Shown here: positions 34,789 to 44,363 of the stretch, piece by piece | How positions within the stretch are numbered: the stretch's first letter is position 1 | Layout: each line of letters opens with the position of its first letter | Assembly (NCBI GenBank): GCA_965205055.1 | Contig: OZ242030.1 | Location: 744,001-808,000, forward strand | Direction of reading: 5' to 3' | From: CBDBBY01 sp965205055 | Lineage (GTDB): Bacteria > Pseudomonadota > Alphaproteobacteria > Rhodobacterales > Rhodobacteraceae | DNA: 64,000 nucleotides | Translations under genes and position numbers: made by a program | The notes under the pieces: generated by a model | What the model was told of the DNA's origin: nothing | What the model saw: only the letters and a program-made list of their open reading frames with translations | Database searches by the model: none

Positions 34789-37700
34789 TCATTCCGCTGC
34801 GAATTTCAGCCCTTCCGTTTGATCGGTTCGGAACTGTGTGAGCAGTTCGTCGCGTCTGGTCATCGCCAGTTTGTAGCTTTCCTCCCAGACCGGCCCGTAG
34901 CCGCGAACTGTCGTCGGGAGCTTGGCGAGTTCCAATGCGATTTCACGTTTTCCCGGATCGCCGGAGGCAAGCACCTCTTCCATGTCGGTTTCAAATTGCC
35001 TCGTGAATTCCTTCTGAAGCAGCCGTTCCGATCCCCTTCCGAACGGATCGAGCCAAGTTCCCCGCAGCCATTTCATTGAAGCAATCATGCGAAACACATG
35101 GATCATCCATTGTCCGAATTCATACTTTTTCGGTCGGCCGTCTCTTCCGGTTCTTGCAAAAAGCGGGGGCGATAGATGGAAGGTCATCTTGAAGTTGCCT
35201 TCGAACTCGTCTTTGGCCTTGGACGCGCTCGAAAGATGCAATCGCGCGACTTCGTACTCGTCCTTCACCGCCAGCAGCTTGTGATAGCTTTCAGCGACCG
35301 CCTCTTTCATCTCGTTGTCATGGAATCTTTCGACAAAGGACATGAATCTGTCTGCCGCTTTTTCATTCGAATGTCGCCTCAAATGAGATTTTCTCCGTTC
35401 AACCAGGCCGTCCACCGCGGCTGCAACCGAATCTGTCGCCCCTGCTTTCACTGCGGCGCAAACTGCGTCGAGGTCAAGCGCGGCCCAACGGCCGAGCGTG
35501 AACGCATCGGTGTTCCGTTCTATCGCGACACCGTTGAGTTCAATTGCGCGAAGGATGGCCTCCTTCGTAACGGGCACCCATCCTTTTTGCCAAGCAAGCC
35601 CGAACAGCATCACGTTGGAATAAATTGAATCGCCGAACGCGGATTTGGCAATGCGGGTTGAGTCAAAGAAAAATGCATTTTCGGCGCCCAATTTCGCCTC
35701 GATCTGGTTCTTCATCTCGTCGCCCGGAATCCGGAAGTTCCTGTTCCTCGTGAACTCCCCGGTAATTGCCTCATGTCGATTGATCGCGGCTTTCGTCCGT
35801 CCTCTCGACATGAGAGTTCGAATTTCCGATCCCGCAGCGACAACCAAATCGCATCCGATTACGAGATTGGCCTCCGCATTCGCGACTCTGATCGCGCTGA
35901 TGTCTTCCGGAGATCTTGCAATCCTGCAATGGCTGGTCACCGCCCCGCCCTTTTGCGCGAATCCCAGCATTTGAATGACGCCGACGCCTTGCTTGTCCAA
36001 GTGCGCCGCCATCGCAAGAATGGAATCCACGGTGAGGACGCCTGTTCCGCCGATCCCGGCGACGACTATGTTGTATGTTCCTTCGATTTTCGGGAAATCC
36101 GGATCCGGCAGGTCGGGCGCCTCGAACTGAACGCCGTCGGAGTTTTTGAGGTCAGCTCCGCGCAACGTTATGAATGAGGGGCAAAACCCGTTCAGGCAAC
36201 TGAAATCCTGATTGCAGCTGGATTGGTCGATCGATCGCTTTCGACCGAATTCGGTTTCTACAGGCACAATCGAGACGCAATTGGATTGCACGCCGCAATC
36301 GCCGCATCCTTCGCAGATGTCCTGATTGATGAATACGCGCCTCCCCGTGTCCGGGAACCGACCGTGCTTCCTTCTCCTGCGCTTCTCCGCGGCGCAAGTC
36401 TGCACGTATACGATCGCGGACACGCCTTTGAGTTCCTGGAACCTCTTTTGAACGTGGTCGAGCTCGGACCTCGGGTAAAACTTCGCCTCCGGAGGAAAAG
36501 CCTTGAAATCGATGTCCTCCTTTTCGTCGAATACGATCGCGAGGTTTTTAATTCCGAAAGACGCCAACTCGCAGGCAACGCGCGGCGCGCCCAATTCTCC
36601 TTCGATCGCCTGCCCGCCGGTCATTGCTACGGCGTCATTGAACAATATCTTGAAAGTGATGTTCGTGCCCGCGGCGACCGCCGCTCTGACGGAATTCACT
36701 CCCGAGTGGTTGTAAGTCCCGTCCCCCAAGTTCTGAAATATGTGCTCGCGCTCCGAGAACGGCGCTTCGCCGATCCAGTTGGCGCCCTCCCCGCCCATTT
36801 GCGTGAAGCCGGTCGTGCTGCGGTCCATCCATTGGACCAGGTAATGGCACCCGATGCCTGCGTAGCCGCGCGCGCCCTCCGGTATTCGGGTCGAGGTATT
36901 GTGCGGACACCCTGAGCAAAAATAAGGAGTCCGGACTGCGTGGTCTTCTGAATTGCCGAGAGTCGATGCGGCCTCCAGTTTCCGGAGCGCATTCTTCAGC
37001 CTGTCCGTATCGCGGCCGCTCGAAACAAGTATGTTTCCGATCTTCTCAGCGATCATTACAGGGTCGAGCGCATATCGAATCGGGAACAACTCGTTGCCGT
37101 CCAGATCTTTTCCGCCAAGTATGCGCTGACGCCGACCGGCATCGAACAATGCGTCCTTGGTCTGGATTTCAATGAGCTTGCGTTTCTCCTCGACGAAGAC
37201 GATCATGTCGAGGGAGTTGGACCACTGCAGCATCGGCTCCGTGTCCAGCGGCCAAACCATGCCAACCTTGTAGGTCGAAATCCCCAGCCGTTCAGCTTCA
37301 GCCTTGTCCAAATCAAGAAGGGACATCGCGTGCGTCAGATCAAGCCAGCTTTTTCCAGACGCCACGAAACCGATCTTTGATGCAGGCGTTCCCCATTCGG
37401 GCCTGTTCATCCGGTTCGCCGTGCAGAATGCCTTCGCGGCTTCGCGCCGGAAATCCATGACGCGAGCTTCCATTTCTTTAGGCGTGTCGCCGAGACGGAT
37501 GTTCAATCCGCCCGGAGGAAGATCGAATTCCGGAAGCGATATTTTCACTCGGTCAATTCTGCCATCGACGACGGCGGACGACTCTATGGTTTCCTTCAGG
37601 CATTTCAATCCGACCCAGTTTCCTGAATACCGCGACAGCGCGTATCCGAGCACCCCGAAGTCAACCACTTCCTGAATGCCGGCCGGAGACAGTATCGGAA

Positions 37701-38211
37701 GGTACGCGTCAATGAGCGCCAAGTCGGATTGGTGAAGCGTGGTGGAACTTTCTCCGACGTGATCGTCCCCCATGAGCATGAGCACTCCGCCATGTTTTGA
37801 ACTGCCCGCAAAATTTCCGTGCATGATGGCATCGCCGGACCGCGCGACGCCCGGGCCTTTGCCGTACCAGAGGGCAAACACGCCATCAAATTTGCCCTCG
37901 CTGCGAAGCTCCGCTTGCTGAGAGCCCCAGATCGCCGTAGCCGCCAGATCTTCATTCAATCCGGGCTGAAACACTACGTCCGATCGATCGAGATGATCTT
38001 TGGCTCGAACCATCTGCAAATCGACTGTGCCCAGCGGGGAGCCCCGATAACCCGACACGTATCCGGCCGTGTTGAGTCCGGCCGCCGCGTCCCGAGCTTT
38101 TTGTGTCAGAAGGAGTCGGACGATCGCTTGCGTTCCGTTCAATAGAACGGGCGTGCAAGACAGATCGAATCTGTCCGAAAGTCGGGTTTCTCTTATTGCC
38201 GAGTCCAGCAT
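34789..38211 (-). CDS. Indolepyruvate ferredoxin oxidoreductase family protein (fused alpha/beta subunits)
   Basis: A 1140-residue enzyme of the fused IOR type, which decarboxylates aryl or branched 2-oxoacids to acyl-CoA with ferredoxin as acceptor. The N-terminal part has the pyruvate-oxidoreductase-like TPP domains (TAGYVSGYRGSPLGT, FALWYGKGPGVARSGDAIMH), the middle holds CSGCPHNTST and CEGCGDCGVQSNC as iron-sulfur Cys sets, and the C-terminal part has the gamma-type domain (IVVAGIGGTGVLTVD). It is a long single gene whose regulator is not adjacent; the nearest is the LysR gene about 1.3 kb upstream, read divergently. Substrate is inferred from the family. Confidence 0.92.
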   Translation of the reverse strand: MLDSAIRETRLSDRFDLSCTPVLLNGTQAIVRLLLTQKARDAAAGLNTAGYVSGYRGSPLGTVDLQMVRAKDHLDRSDVVFQPGLNEDLAATAIWGSQQAELRSEGKFDGVFALWYGKGPGVARSGDAIMHGNFAGSSKHGGVLMLMGDDHVGESSTTLHQSDLALIDAYLPILSPAGIQEVVDFGVLGYALSRYSGNWVGLKCLKETIESSAVVDGRIDRVKISLPEFDLPPGGLNIRLGDTPKEMEARVMDFRREAAKAFCTANRMNRPEWGTPASKIGFVASGKSWLDLTHAMSLLDLDKAEAERLGISTYKVGMVWPLDTEPMLQWSNSLDMIVFVEEKRKLIEIQTKDALFDAGRRQRILGGKDLDGNELFPIRYALDPVMIAEKIGNILVSSGRDTDRLKNALRKLEAASTLGNSEDHAVRTPYFCSGCPHNTSTRIPEGARGYAGIGCHYLVQWMDRSTTGFTQMGGEGANWIGEAPFSEREHIFQNLGDGTYNHSGVNSVRAAVAAGTNITFKILFNDAVAMTGGQAIEGELGAPRVACELASFGIKNLAIVFDEKEDIDFKAFPPEAKFYPRSELDHVQKRFQELKGVSAIVYVQTCAAEKRRRRKHGRFPDTGRRVFINQDICEGCGDCGVQSNCVSIVPVETEFGRKRSIDQSSCNQDFSCLNGFCPSFITLRGADLKNSDGVQFEAPDLPDPDFPKIEGTYNIVVAGIGGTGVLTVDSILAMAAHLDKQGVGVIQMLGFAQKGGAVTSHCRIARSPEDISAIRVANAEANLVIGCDLVVAAGSEIRTLMSRGRTKAAINRHEAITGEFTRNRNFRIPGDEMKNQIEAKLGAENAFFFDSTRIAKSAFGDSIYSNVMLFGLAWQKGWVPVTKEAILRAIELNGVAIERNTDAFTLGRWAALDLDAVCAAVKAGATDSVAAAVDGLVERRKSHLRRHSNEKAADRFMSFVERFHDNEMKEAVAESYHKLLAVKDEYEVARLHLSSASKAKDEFEGNFKMTFHLSPPLFARTGRDGRPKKYEFGQWMIHVFRMIASMKWLRGTWLDPFGRGSERLLQKEFTRQFETDMEEVLASGDPGKREIALELAKLPTTVRGYGPVWEESYKLAMTRRDELLTQFRTDQTEGLKFAAE

Positions 38212-39568
38212 CGCAATCTGCCTCTTCGCGCCGTACTATAGCTGGGTGTGCGTGGATATTGAATAGATATTCACGAAATCGGCGAACCGCATGCGCCTTC
38301 ATTGAGGTTGCAGTGGCATGACGCCCGTCCTGGTGCCGGACGCTGCGAATGCAGCGTTCCATCGGCAGGCATTTGGCTCGGACGCGAAAGGACTGAATAG
38401 GAAATGACTATTCATTATGGACTTTGTCATGCGCAAATTTTCTTTCGGATATTCATTTCTGCAGTGAGATTATTGGCTGGGCAGCAAGCTTGTAAAGGAA
38501 AAATCAATGAAAAGAAGCGTGTTAAGTATTCTGCTTTGGATTAAAGCAATTGTCTCGCATCTTGAATCAATGGCTGCCGAAAAATTCGTGAGCTTATCGC
38601 AAACGATCACCTTTTCCGCGGCAGCGCACTGCGGAGCCATGCAAGACTGGATAATCTCCAATCGGAGAACAATTTGACTATGCTTAAAAATATTATAACT
38701 GATCTAGCTTGATTGATTGTTGGACCTTGATAATTGCAAGCTCGCACGCGAAGCGAGGAGATTTCGCAATATCAATCTTGCACGCATTGCGCTGCGGCGG
38801 CTGCCGACAAGTCGCGAAGGAGCCGGCCCCTTCCGTCATTGTTTGAAGCTGCAATGAGCGGATCCGATGCAATGACGTGCAATTGCGATCAAGAAAACGC
38901 CGTGGTGCTTGAGTGCCGGATGGATTCGCTCGCACCCGAATCGACAATTGCAGTATCGTCCTGCATTGAAGTCGCATCATGCCATGTTGGGCAAAAAATG
39001 GCGAAGATACGCGAGTTTGGTTGGCATGCATGCTGAGGATTGCTTCGTGAATTGCGTACGCAATTGTTTCAGGACCCTCCTGTTCAATTCAACGGCTTCG
39101 CAACGAAACATCCTCGAAACCGGCGGCAGTGGCATCTGTTCGCCCGCCCGGTCATGACGCAAGCCCGGCGCGGAGTTCCGGCCTTGTCGCTGATTCAGCC
39201 CGAATGCGATGCACGAAATAGGCCAGTGCCAAAGATAATTCGCATATTTTCCTGATGCTGCGGTCATGATATTGTGAATTGCGGTTGTCACCCGGCTTGT
39301 GAGCGAATAGATCATCTGAAGAATTCAAAAACGCGGCCTGCCGATCATCTCCGGCCGACCGAAATTGTCCCGCGCGAAATTGATTGACATGTCAATTTAA
39401 GTTTGCGGTATACGCGTCGGCACAACACTTGCAGTGGTCCTCGTTTTGACGAGCCTTGAGATTCGTTGAAATACTTCAAGAATGAAAACTTTCGCTGCGG
39501 GACTCAATGGTTTCGAGGAGCTCAGAATGAATGTGGGTTCAAACTTCAGTGGGATCAGAAGTTCACGG
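38212..39568. other. Gene-poor interval between IOR and LysR genes
   Basis: About 1.36 kb with no convincing gene. Open frames are short (under 115 codons), overlap on both strands and have no motifs. Part of it (38400-38720) is AT-rich compared with neighbours. A perfect 14-bp palindrome (ATTGACA followed by TGTCAAT, 39383-39396) lies 173 bases before the LysR start and could be an operator. The stretch may hold a decayed gene or an unrecognised RNA, but I cannot show either. Confidence 0.45.
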
Positions 39569-40447
39569 ATGGATTGGGACAAGCTTCGCGTATTCCATGC
39601 TGTGGCTTCAGCAGGAAGCCTTACGCAGGCGGGCGACATCCTGCATTTGAGCCAATCGGCCGTGAGTCGGCAAATCCGAGCATTGGAGGAAAGTCTGGCG
39701 ACAACTTTGTTTCATCGGCATGCGCGCGGCCTCATTCTGACCGAACAAGGCGAGCTTTTGTTCGACGCCGCCAAGGCAATGGAGCATCGACTCGAAATCG
39801 CGGCCGCACGAATCAGGGACTCATTCGACGAGGCGTTCGGTGAACTGAAGGTGACGACCAGCATCGGATTCGGAACGTTGTGGCTCGCGCCTCGGCTTTC
39901 GAATCTTTACGAAGAGCACCCGAACTTGAACATCGACCTGATGCTTGAAGAGCGGATTCTTGATCTTCCGATGCGCGAAGCGGACGTCGCCATCCGAATG
40001 AAAGAACCTTCGCAGGCCGACCTGATCCGCCGTAAATTGATGTCAGTCCGGATGGTGCTTTATGCGACCGAAAGCTATCTCCGGAAGTACGAGGCGCCCG
40101 TAGCGTATGAAGACCTGTATTCGCATCGTTTGATCAGCCAAGGGTCGCGAGACGAACAGACGCGCGAGGGGATCAAGTTGATTCGCGACATCCTGAGCAA
40201 AAGCACGACCTCGCATCTGACGGTCAACAACTACTATGGAGTTCTCCAAGGCGTGCTGAACGATCTTGGCATAGGATTTCTGCCCGACTATCTGATCGAC
40301 CACTTTCCCAAGCTCGTGCGGGTTCTGCCGGAAATCGAAACGAATGAAATCCCCGTTTACCTGGCCTACCCTGTCGAGCTCCGCGAATCGGGGCGCGTTC
40401 AGGCGTTCAGGGACTTTGTTCTGAAGGAGGCCCAGGCTCGCCGTTGA
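39569..40447 (+). CDS. LysR family transcriptional regulator
   Basis: A 292-residue regulator from the ATG at 39569. The winged HTH is typical (MDWDKLRVFHAVASAGSLTQ, then LSQSAVSRQIRALEESL), followed by a type-2 periplasmic-binding-like effector domain. In-frame starts at 39482 and 39527 add residues with no match to the family pattern. The C-terminal half has LTVNNYYGVLQGVLNDLGIGF. The effector and targets are unknown; the palindrome at 39383-39396 is a possible autoregulatory site. The bolA-glutaredoxin pair follows on the same strand. Confidence 0.88.
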   Translation: MDWDKLRVFHAVASAGSLTQAGDILHLSQSAVSRQIRALEESLATTLFHRHARGLILTEQGELLFDAAKAMEHRLEIAAARIRDSFDEAFGELKVTTSIGFGTLWLAPRLSNLYEEHPNLNIDLMLEERILDLPMREADVAIRMKEPSQADLIRRKLMSVRMVLYATESYLRKYEAPVAYEDLYSHRLISQGSRDEQTREGIKLIRDILSKSTTSHLTVNNYYGVLQGVLNDLGIGFLPDYLIDHFPKLVRVLPEIETNEIPVYLAYPVELRESGRVQAFRDFVLKEAQARR

Positions 40448-40558
40448 GCCGTCGCGCAGAACGCACCGATTGGCTGCTGCGCGCGAAATAAATCGCGCCG
40501 GACTTGCGCAAAGCAGACCTGAGTTCTACACTCGACGCGGCAACCGGAGGTAGCAGCC

Positions 40559-40801
40559 ATGCCCATGCAAGCATCGGAAATCGAAAGGCTGATCAGGGCA
40601 AAATTCCCGAAGGCGCGTATAACGGTCACAGATTTGGCGGGAGATGGCAATCACTATGCCGCCGTCGTTGTCGATGAAAGCTTCAGCGGCATGAACCGCG
40701 TTCAGCAGCAGCGCATGGTGTACGCGGCCTTGGAAGGAAAGATGGACGGACCTTCCGGTGAACTGCATGCGCTGGCACTCACAACCAAGGCATCGGAGTA
40801 A
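40559..40801 (+). CDS. BolA family protein
   Basis: An 80-residue BolA-fold protein (IbaG-like). The conserved H is in GDGNHYAAVVVDESFSG, and RVQQQRMVYAAL is the usual helix. These proteins pair with monothiol glutaredoxins to share a [2Fe-2S] cluster and affect iron-sulfur metabolism. The next gene, three bases after the stop, is exactly such a glutaredoxin. Confidence 0.92.
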   Translation: MPMQASEIERLIRAKFPKARITVTDLAGDGNHYAAVVVDESFSGMNRVQQQRMVYAALEGKMDGPSGELHALALTTKASE

Positions 40802-40804
40802 CGA

Positions 40805-41170
40805 ATGGACGACGACTCGAAGGTCCGCATCGAAGAAACGATTTCAGGCAACGACGTCGTTTTATTCATGAAGGGAAACAAGCAGCAGCCGCAGTGCGGC
40901 TTCTCTTCGCGCGTGGCGGGCGTGCTGAATTACTTGGGCATCGAATATGAAGACGTGAATGTCCTTCTGGATCCTGAAATCCGCGAAGGCATAAAAAAAT
41001 ATTCCGATTGGCCTACGATTCCGCAGCTTTATGTGAAGGGCGAATTTGTAGGCGGTTGCGACATCGTGACCGAAATGACCCTTTCCGGCGAGCTGGATGA
41101 TTTGTTCGAACGGTTGAAAGTCGACTTCGACAAAGAAGCGGCTGCCAAGATCAGAGATCACAACGCCTGA
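40805..41170 (+). CDS. grxD: Monothiol glutaredoxin Grx4
   Basis: A 121-residue monothiol glutaredoxin. The cluster-binding active site is CGFS in KGNKQQPQCGFSSRV; the WPTIPQLYVKGEFVGGCDI segment holds the glutathione-binding residues. It carries [2Fe-2S] clusters with BolA. It is co-transcribed with the bolA gene. Confidence 0.95.
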   Translation: MDDDSKVRIEETISGNDVVLFMKGNKQQPQCGFSSRVAGVLNYLGIEYEDVNVLLDPEIREGIKKYSDWPTIPQLYVKGEFVGGCDIVTEMTLSGELDDLFERLKVDFDKEAAAKIRDHNA

Positions 41171-41238
41171 ACGCGCGCACTGCGACTGTAAATCAATCGG
41201 CCAAGCGTCAATCGGCGGCTACAGCCGCAGATTCTGCA

Positions 41239-41259
41239 TCGCGCCCGTTGGAGGCGCGA
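41239..41259. terminator. Hairpin downstream of grxD
   Basis: TCGCGCC and GGCGCGA form a perfect 7-bp stem with a 7-base loop, 68 bases after the grxD stop. There is no T-tract on either side, so it could be a terminator of the rho-aided sort or only a structured RNA end. Confidence 0.4.
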
Positions 41260-41348
41260 CTCTGCTCATCGCACACGTGCGCGCATAGTTTCCTGAATCC
41301 GTTTTTTCTTTTAATCACTCGTTTTTACGTGTTTTCTCCCATTTTTGA

Positions 41349-41418
41349 GGCACTGCATTTCGCTGGTTTTCCGTTGCTCGCGGTAGCCTCAATCGATCCA
41401 GTGGGGCATTCGGGACAG
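41349..41418 (+). repeat. Left copy of an inverted repeat flanking the AAA ATPase island
   Basis: This 70-base sequence begins GGCACTGCAT and ends GGGACAG. The reverse complement of 43793-43863 begins GGCACTACAT and aligns over the full length at about 70% with one gap. The shared core is TCGATCCAG followed by GGGC. The copies point at each other 2.4 kb apart, with the AAA ATPase between them. The outer ends are the most conserved part, as in insertion-sequence termini. No target duplication was found. Confidence 0.6.
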
Positions 41419-42208
41419 TAGGAATTGCAATATCCAGCAGATGCGGTTCATGTCGGGCGGCGTTTTCGAAGGGGGTGCGTAGCATCGTTTCGGACGCATG
41501 TCGCGCAAGCAGGCGAACGCCATGCTGCGATGGCGGTGTGCACTTTCGCCGGATCGGGCTTTCAGTGAAACACCGGCCAAAACCTATAACCCCAACCCCG
41601 GACACAGACGAATCGGACTCCGCCGAACCGTCGCAAAATGCCGAACCCAAAGGGTGCATCCCAAATATTTTTGATCAGGCGGTTGCAGCGCCACAATCCC
41701 TTCAATTGATGATTTCAGGCCTACGGTTGTTTTCGCCGCAGCGTTTGACGGCGTGCAAGGCGTTCGCTTCGGCTTTCGACCGGCGGCATCCCGTTTGACC
41801 AAATGAATTAGGATGCACCCGAACACAAGCATCAACTTGACGCATCCCAAAACCTGATGCATCATAAAGGCTTGAATGATTCGCGGAATAGGGTCATCTG
41901 GGGGCAAATATGGCAATGCGATGCGGACTCTGCATCCGGACTGTGGAATCGCGCAATTGCTTGAGGTGTTCAATTGACTATTCCACTTGGCAGGGTAGCA
42001 ATTGGCGTCGGTCTTACATGTGTTCGTTTCATGTTTCTTAGCTAGACAACCTTTGCACTGCTTGAAACGCCAAACCCGGAAGATACGCGAAAGCGTGGAA
42101 GCACCCTGACCAAAAAACATGAAACGCACCTGTCTCGCATTTGCTCGATTAGCTGGTCGAAACATTCCGAAGTATATTAGTCAGGATTGAAGCGAAGGTG
42201 CATTAATC
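41419..42208. other. Interval before the AAA ATPase
   Basis: About 790 bases without a supported gene. Short open frames on both strands have no motifs. The 68-bp dispersed repeat copy B (42062-42129) lies in this stretch. It is probably part of an accessory, partly decayed segment. Confidence 0.45.
42062..42129 (+). repeat. Dispersed repeat, copy B (68 bp)
   Basis: It matches copy A (34695-34762) in the same orientation at 50 of 68 positions. It ends 79 bases before the AAA ATPase start. Two copies about 7 kb apart in one window suggest more in the genome. Confidence 0.6.
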
Positions 42209-43429
42209 ATGAACAAGCCCTCTGATTTAAATTTCAAGCCCGGCCCAGGAGAAACTCCGCCGTTCTTGGCAGGCCGCAAAAAAGAAAAAGAAGAAATCAA
42301 GTTGATACTTGATCGTCTGAAAGACGGCAAAAGCCCAGGGCAAAACATCGTCTTGATCGGCCCTCGTGGGAACGGAAAGACCGTTCTCATGCAGTGGGTA
42401 AAAGAAGAAGTTGATAGCTACAAAGGCAAAGTCAAATGTGTAACACTGAAATCTCATTGTTTCCGGACGCATGGTGATCTCGTCGAATCATTGAAGAGTC
42501 CAGAAGAGAGTCCAGAAGGATTTAAAGTAGAACGGATTATGGCAAAGACGCCTATCTTTGATGTTGAAGTTCCGCGCCGAGAAGCAAAGAAAGAAATGCT
42601 TGGGGATGTATTGGAGAGGAGGTGTTCTGAAAGCGGCTTTGCAATATTGATCGACGAGGCACACACACTGAATGTGTATCCGGATGAAGTTCGAAATTTT
42701 TTCCATGAAGTACAAATACTTGCAAGTGCTGGTTGTCCATTGCTGCTGATCCTTGCCGGCACCCCAAATATCTCGCGGCGCTTCACCGACATTGAAATCT
42801 CATTTTGGAATCGAATAAAGAAATTTGGCATTGGGCTCCTCGACGATGCGGATGCAAAAGAAGCTCTCCGAACTCCCTTGAATCAGATGGGTTACAACAT
42901 TAAGGATAAAGTGCTTGACCGGGCGGTCAGTGAGGCGCAACGCTATCCTTACTTTCTTCAGATTGTGGGTTCCAAGCTGCATCGGGTGGCCGAAGCAGAG
43001 CTTGGCATTGGAAGAAAAAAAGAAGAAAAAGAAATCAACTGCGCAATACTCGACCAAGCCTTGACGGAGTTTGCTGCTGAGCGGGATAACTACTATAACC
43101 TCCGTTATCGAGAACTTAGAGAGGACGGCATCCTGCACGTAGCGTATGCAGTTGCGTCGCGTTTTGTTTTGCTCAATGAAAGATCGATTACTGGTGGCGC
43201 GTTGGAAGTTACCATTGAAAGCTGCGTCGACGGGAAAGAATTGACGGATAACGAAGTAACTGAACTTGCTGTGGACTTTGAAAGTAAGCTTCGAGATAAT
43301 GGATTTATTTGGAGCCCGATTGGAAAGGAACGTTGTTGCTGTGAGCCCGGAATTCCGAGCCTGATGAATTACATATTGGAATGGAAAGATGATCGTGATC
43401 GTGAACTTGCGCGAATCCGCGGATCCTGA
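42209..43429 (+). CDS. AAA ATPase of an accessory island
   Basis: A 406-residue ATPase. Walker A is GPRGNGKT (residues 51-58) and Walker B ILIDEAH (146-152), with a downstream AGTPNISRRF segment of the sensor-1 type. The C-terminal half seems helical or winged. The protein is Lys/Glu-rich (GRKKEEKEIN), and the gene looks lower in GC than its neighbours, suggesting acquired DNA. It resembles stand-alone AAA_16-type ATPases of mobile or defence origin, but no partner nuclease, toxin or transposase is intact here. Function is unknown. Confidence 0.75.
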   Translation: MNKPSDLNFKPGPGETPPFLAGRKKEKEEIKLILDRLKDGKSPGQNIVLIGPRGNGKTVLMQWVKEEVDSYKGKVKCVTLKSHCFRTHGDLVESLKSPEESPEGFKVERIMAKTPIFDVEVPRREAKKEMLGDVLERRCSESGFAILIDEAHTLNVYPDEVRNFFHEVQILASAGCPLLLILAGTPNISRRFTDIEISFWNRIKKFGIGLLDDADAKEALRTPLNQMGYNIKDKVLDRAVSEAQRYPYFLQIVGSKLHRVAEAELGIGRKKEEKEINCAILDQALTEFAAERDNYYNLRYRELREDGILHVAYAVASRFVLLNERSITGGALEVTIESCVDGKELTDNEVTELAVDFESKLRDNGFIWSPIGKERCCCEPGIPSLMNYILEWKDDRDRELARIRGS

Positions 43430-43579
43430 CTTCAACACTTTATTTCGATCACCACTTGTTTCAGATGTTTACACCTAAATTTTGGTCACTACATCCGGCT
43501 GTGTTCTAGCGGCTGGTCTTAATCTTTTGATGCCCTATTTGGAGGGAGGGGCCGAAGCGCTCCGAGTTAGCCGTTCAGT

Positions 43580-43750
43580 TGAGAGGCTTTGCCTCCTTTT
43601 CGTTGTGCAACTCTATGAACTCCCGAATCGACCTTTTGAGATCCTCGATGGACTCGCAGATGCCGCGCCGGAATCGGCGGCAAGTCAATTTCCGGAAAGG
43701 CCCTTGGCGGCATTCATCTGGAAGCAGAAGGTCGGCGTGTAGTGGAAGGT
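43580..43750 (-). pseudogene. IS630-type transposase C-terminal remnant
   Basis: On the minus strand one frame reads FHYTPT, the family's HFTPT-like block, and a second frame reads FRRGICESIEDLKRSIREFIELHN followed by EAKPL, which matches the C-terminal end of IS630 transposases (RRGxF.S...L...I..YI..HN..PKPF). The two frames show at least one frameshift. Only the last quarter of the gene is left. It lies just inside the right inverted repeat. Confidence 0.65.
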
Positions 43751-43792
43751 TCATCGGCGAAGACCCGTCAGTTTTTGGACTGGGGCCTGTTG

Positions 43793-43863
43793 CTGTTCCG
43801 AACGCCCAGCTGGATCGAATGAGGTCGCCGAAAGAAACTTGGAACACAGCGCGATGTAGTGCC
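43793..43863 (-). repeat. Right copy of the inverted repeat flanking the AAA ATPase island
   Basis: The inverted partner of 41349-41418: read on the minus strand it starts GGCACTACATCGCGCTG. It lies immediately next to the IS630 remnant, so the repeat may come from that element family or from a non-autonomous relative of it. Confidence 0.6.
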
Positions 43864-43958
43864 TAAATTTAGGCGAAAACACATAAAACAAGTGTTTGTC
43901 GAAATAGAATGTCGAAGTCAGGCGTGCGCGTATAATCTCAGTTGTCTGTATCCATCGA

Positions 43959-44363
43959 TCAGGCTGATTCGCCCTCGGATTTGATCCCGAAAGATTCTTC
44001 CAGTCCGGTTGCGATTTCCTCGGCAAAATCAGCCAATTCCGTCAAGTTCGCATAATCCTCGTCCGGAATTTCCTTGTCTTCAGACTCGCGGATCGCTGCA
44101 TCCTGCTTCGATTCGACCGAGCTGCGCGGAGCATCCAATTGGCCTTTGGCTTCTTCGGCTTGGCGCTCAAGATTGCGAATTTGATCCGCGAAACTCAGTG
44201 CGCACATGATCAGCAGATGGGGAATTCCGATATCTTCCTGGTCCACCCATCTTTGCATCTCATGGTTCAGCATGTCGCGTGCAGTGACCGTCGCTTCGTG
44301 CTCGTCGTCGGTGCAGGCGATGTCGTACTGGCGCCCCCTTACCGATACCGGAATTTCAGGCAT
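43959..44363 (-). CDS. zapA: Cell division protein ZapA
   Basis: A 134-residue ZapA that bundles FtsZ filaments. The N-terminal IPVSVRGRQYDIACTDDEHE is the family start, followed by a coiled coil with ALSFADQIRNLE. The C-terminal tail (from about residue 75) is acidic and longer than in E. coli. The ATG at 44363 lies inside the end of the upstream gene (8-base overlap), giving coupling; the frame is open further upstream but not conserved. Confidence 0.85.
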   Translation of the reverse strand: MPEIPVSVRGRQYDIACTDDEHEATVTARDMLNHEMQRWVDQEDIGIPHLLIMCALSFADQIRNLERQAEEAKGQLDAPRSSVESKQDAAIRESEDKEIPDEDYANLTELADFAEEIATGLEESFGIKSEGESA

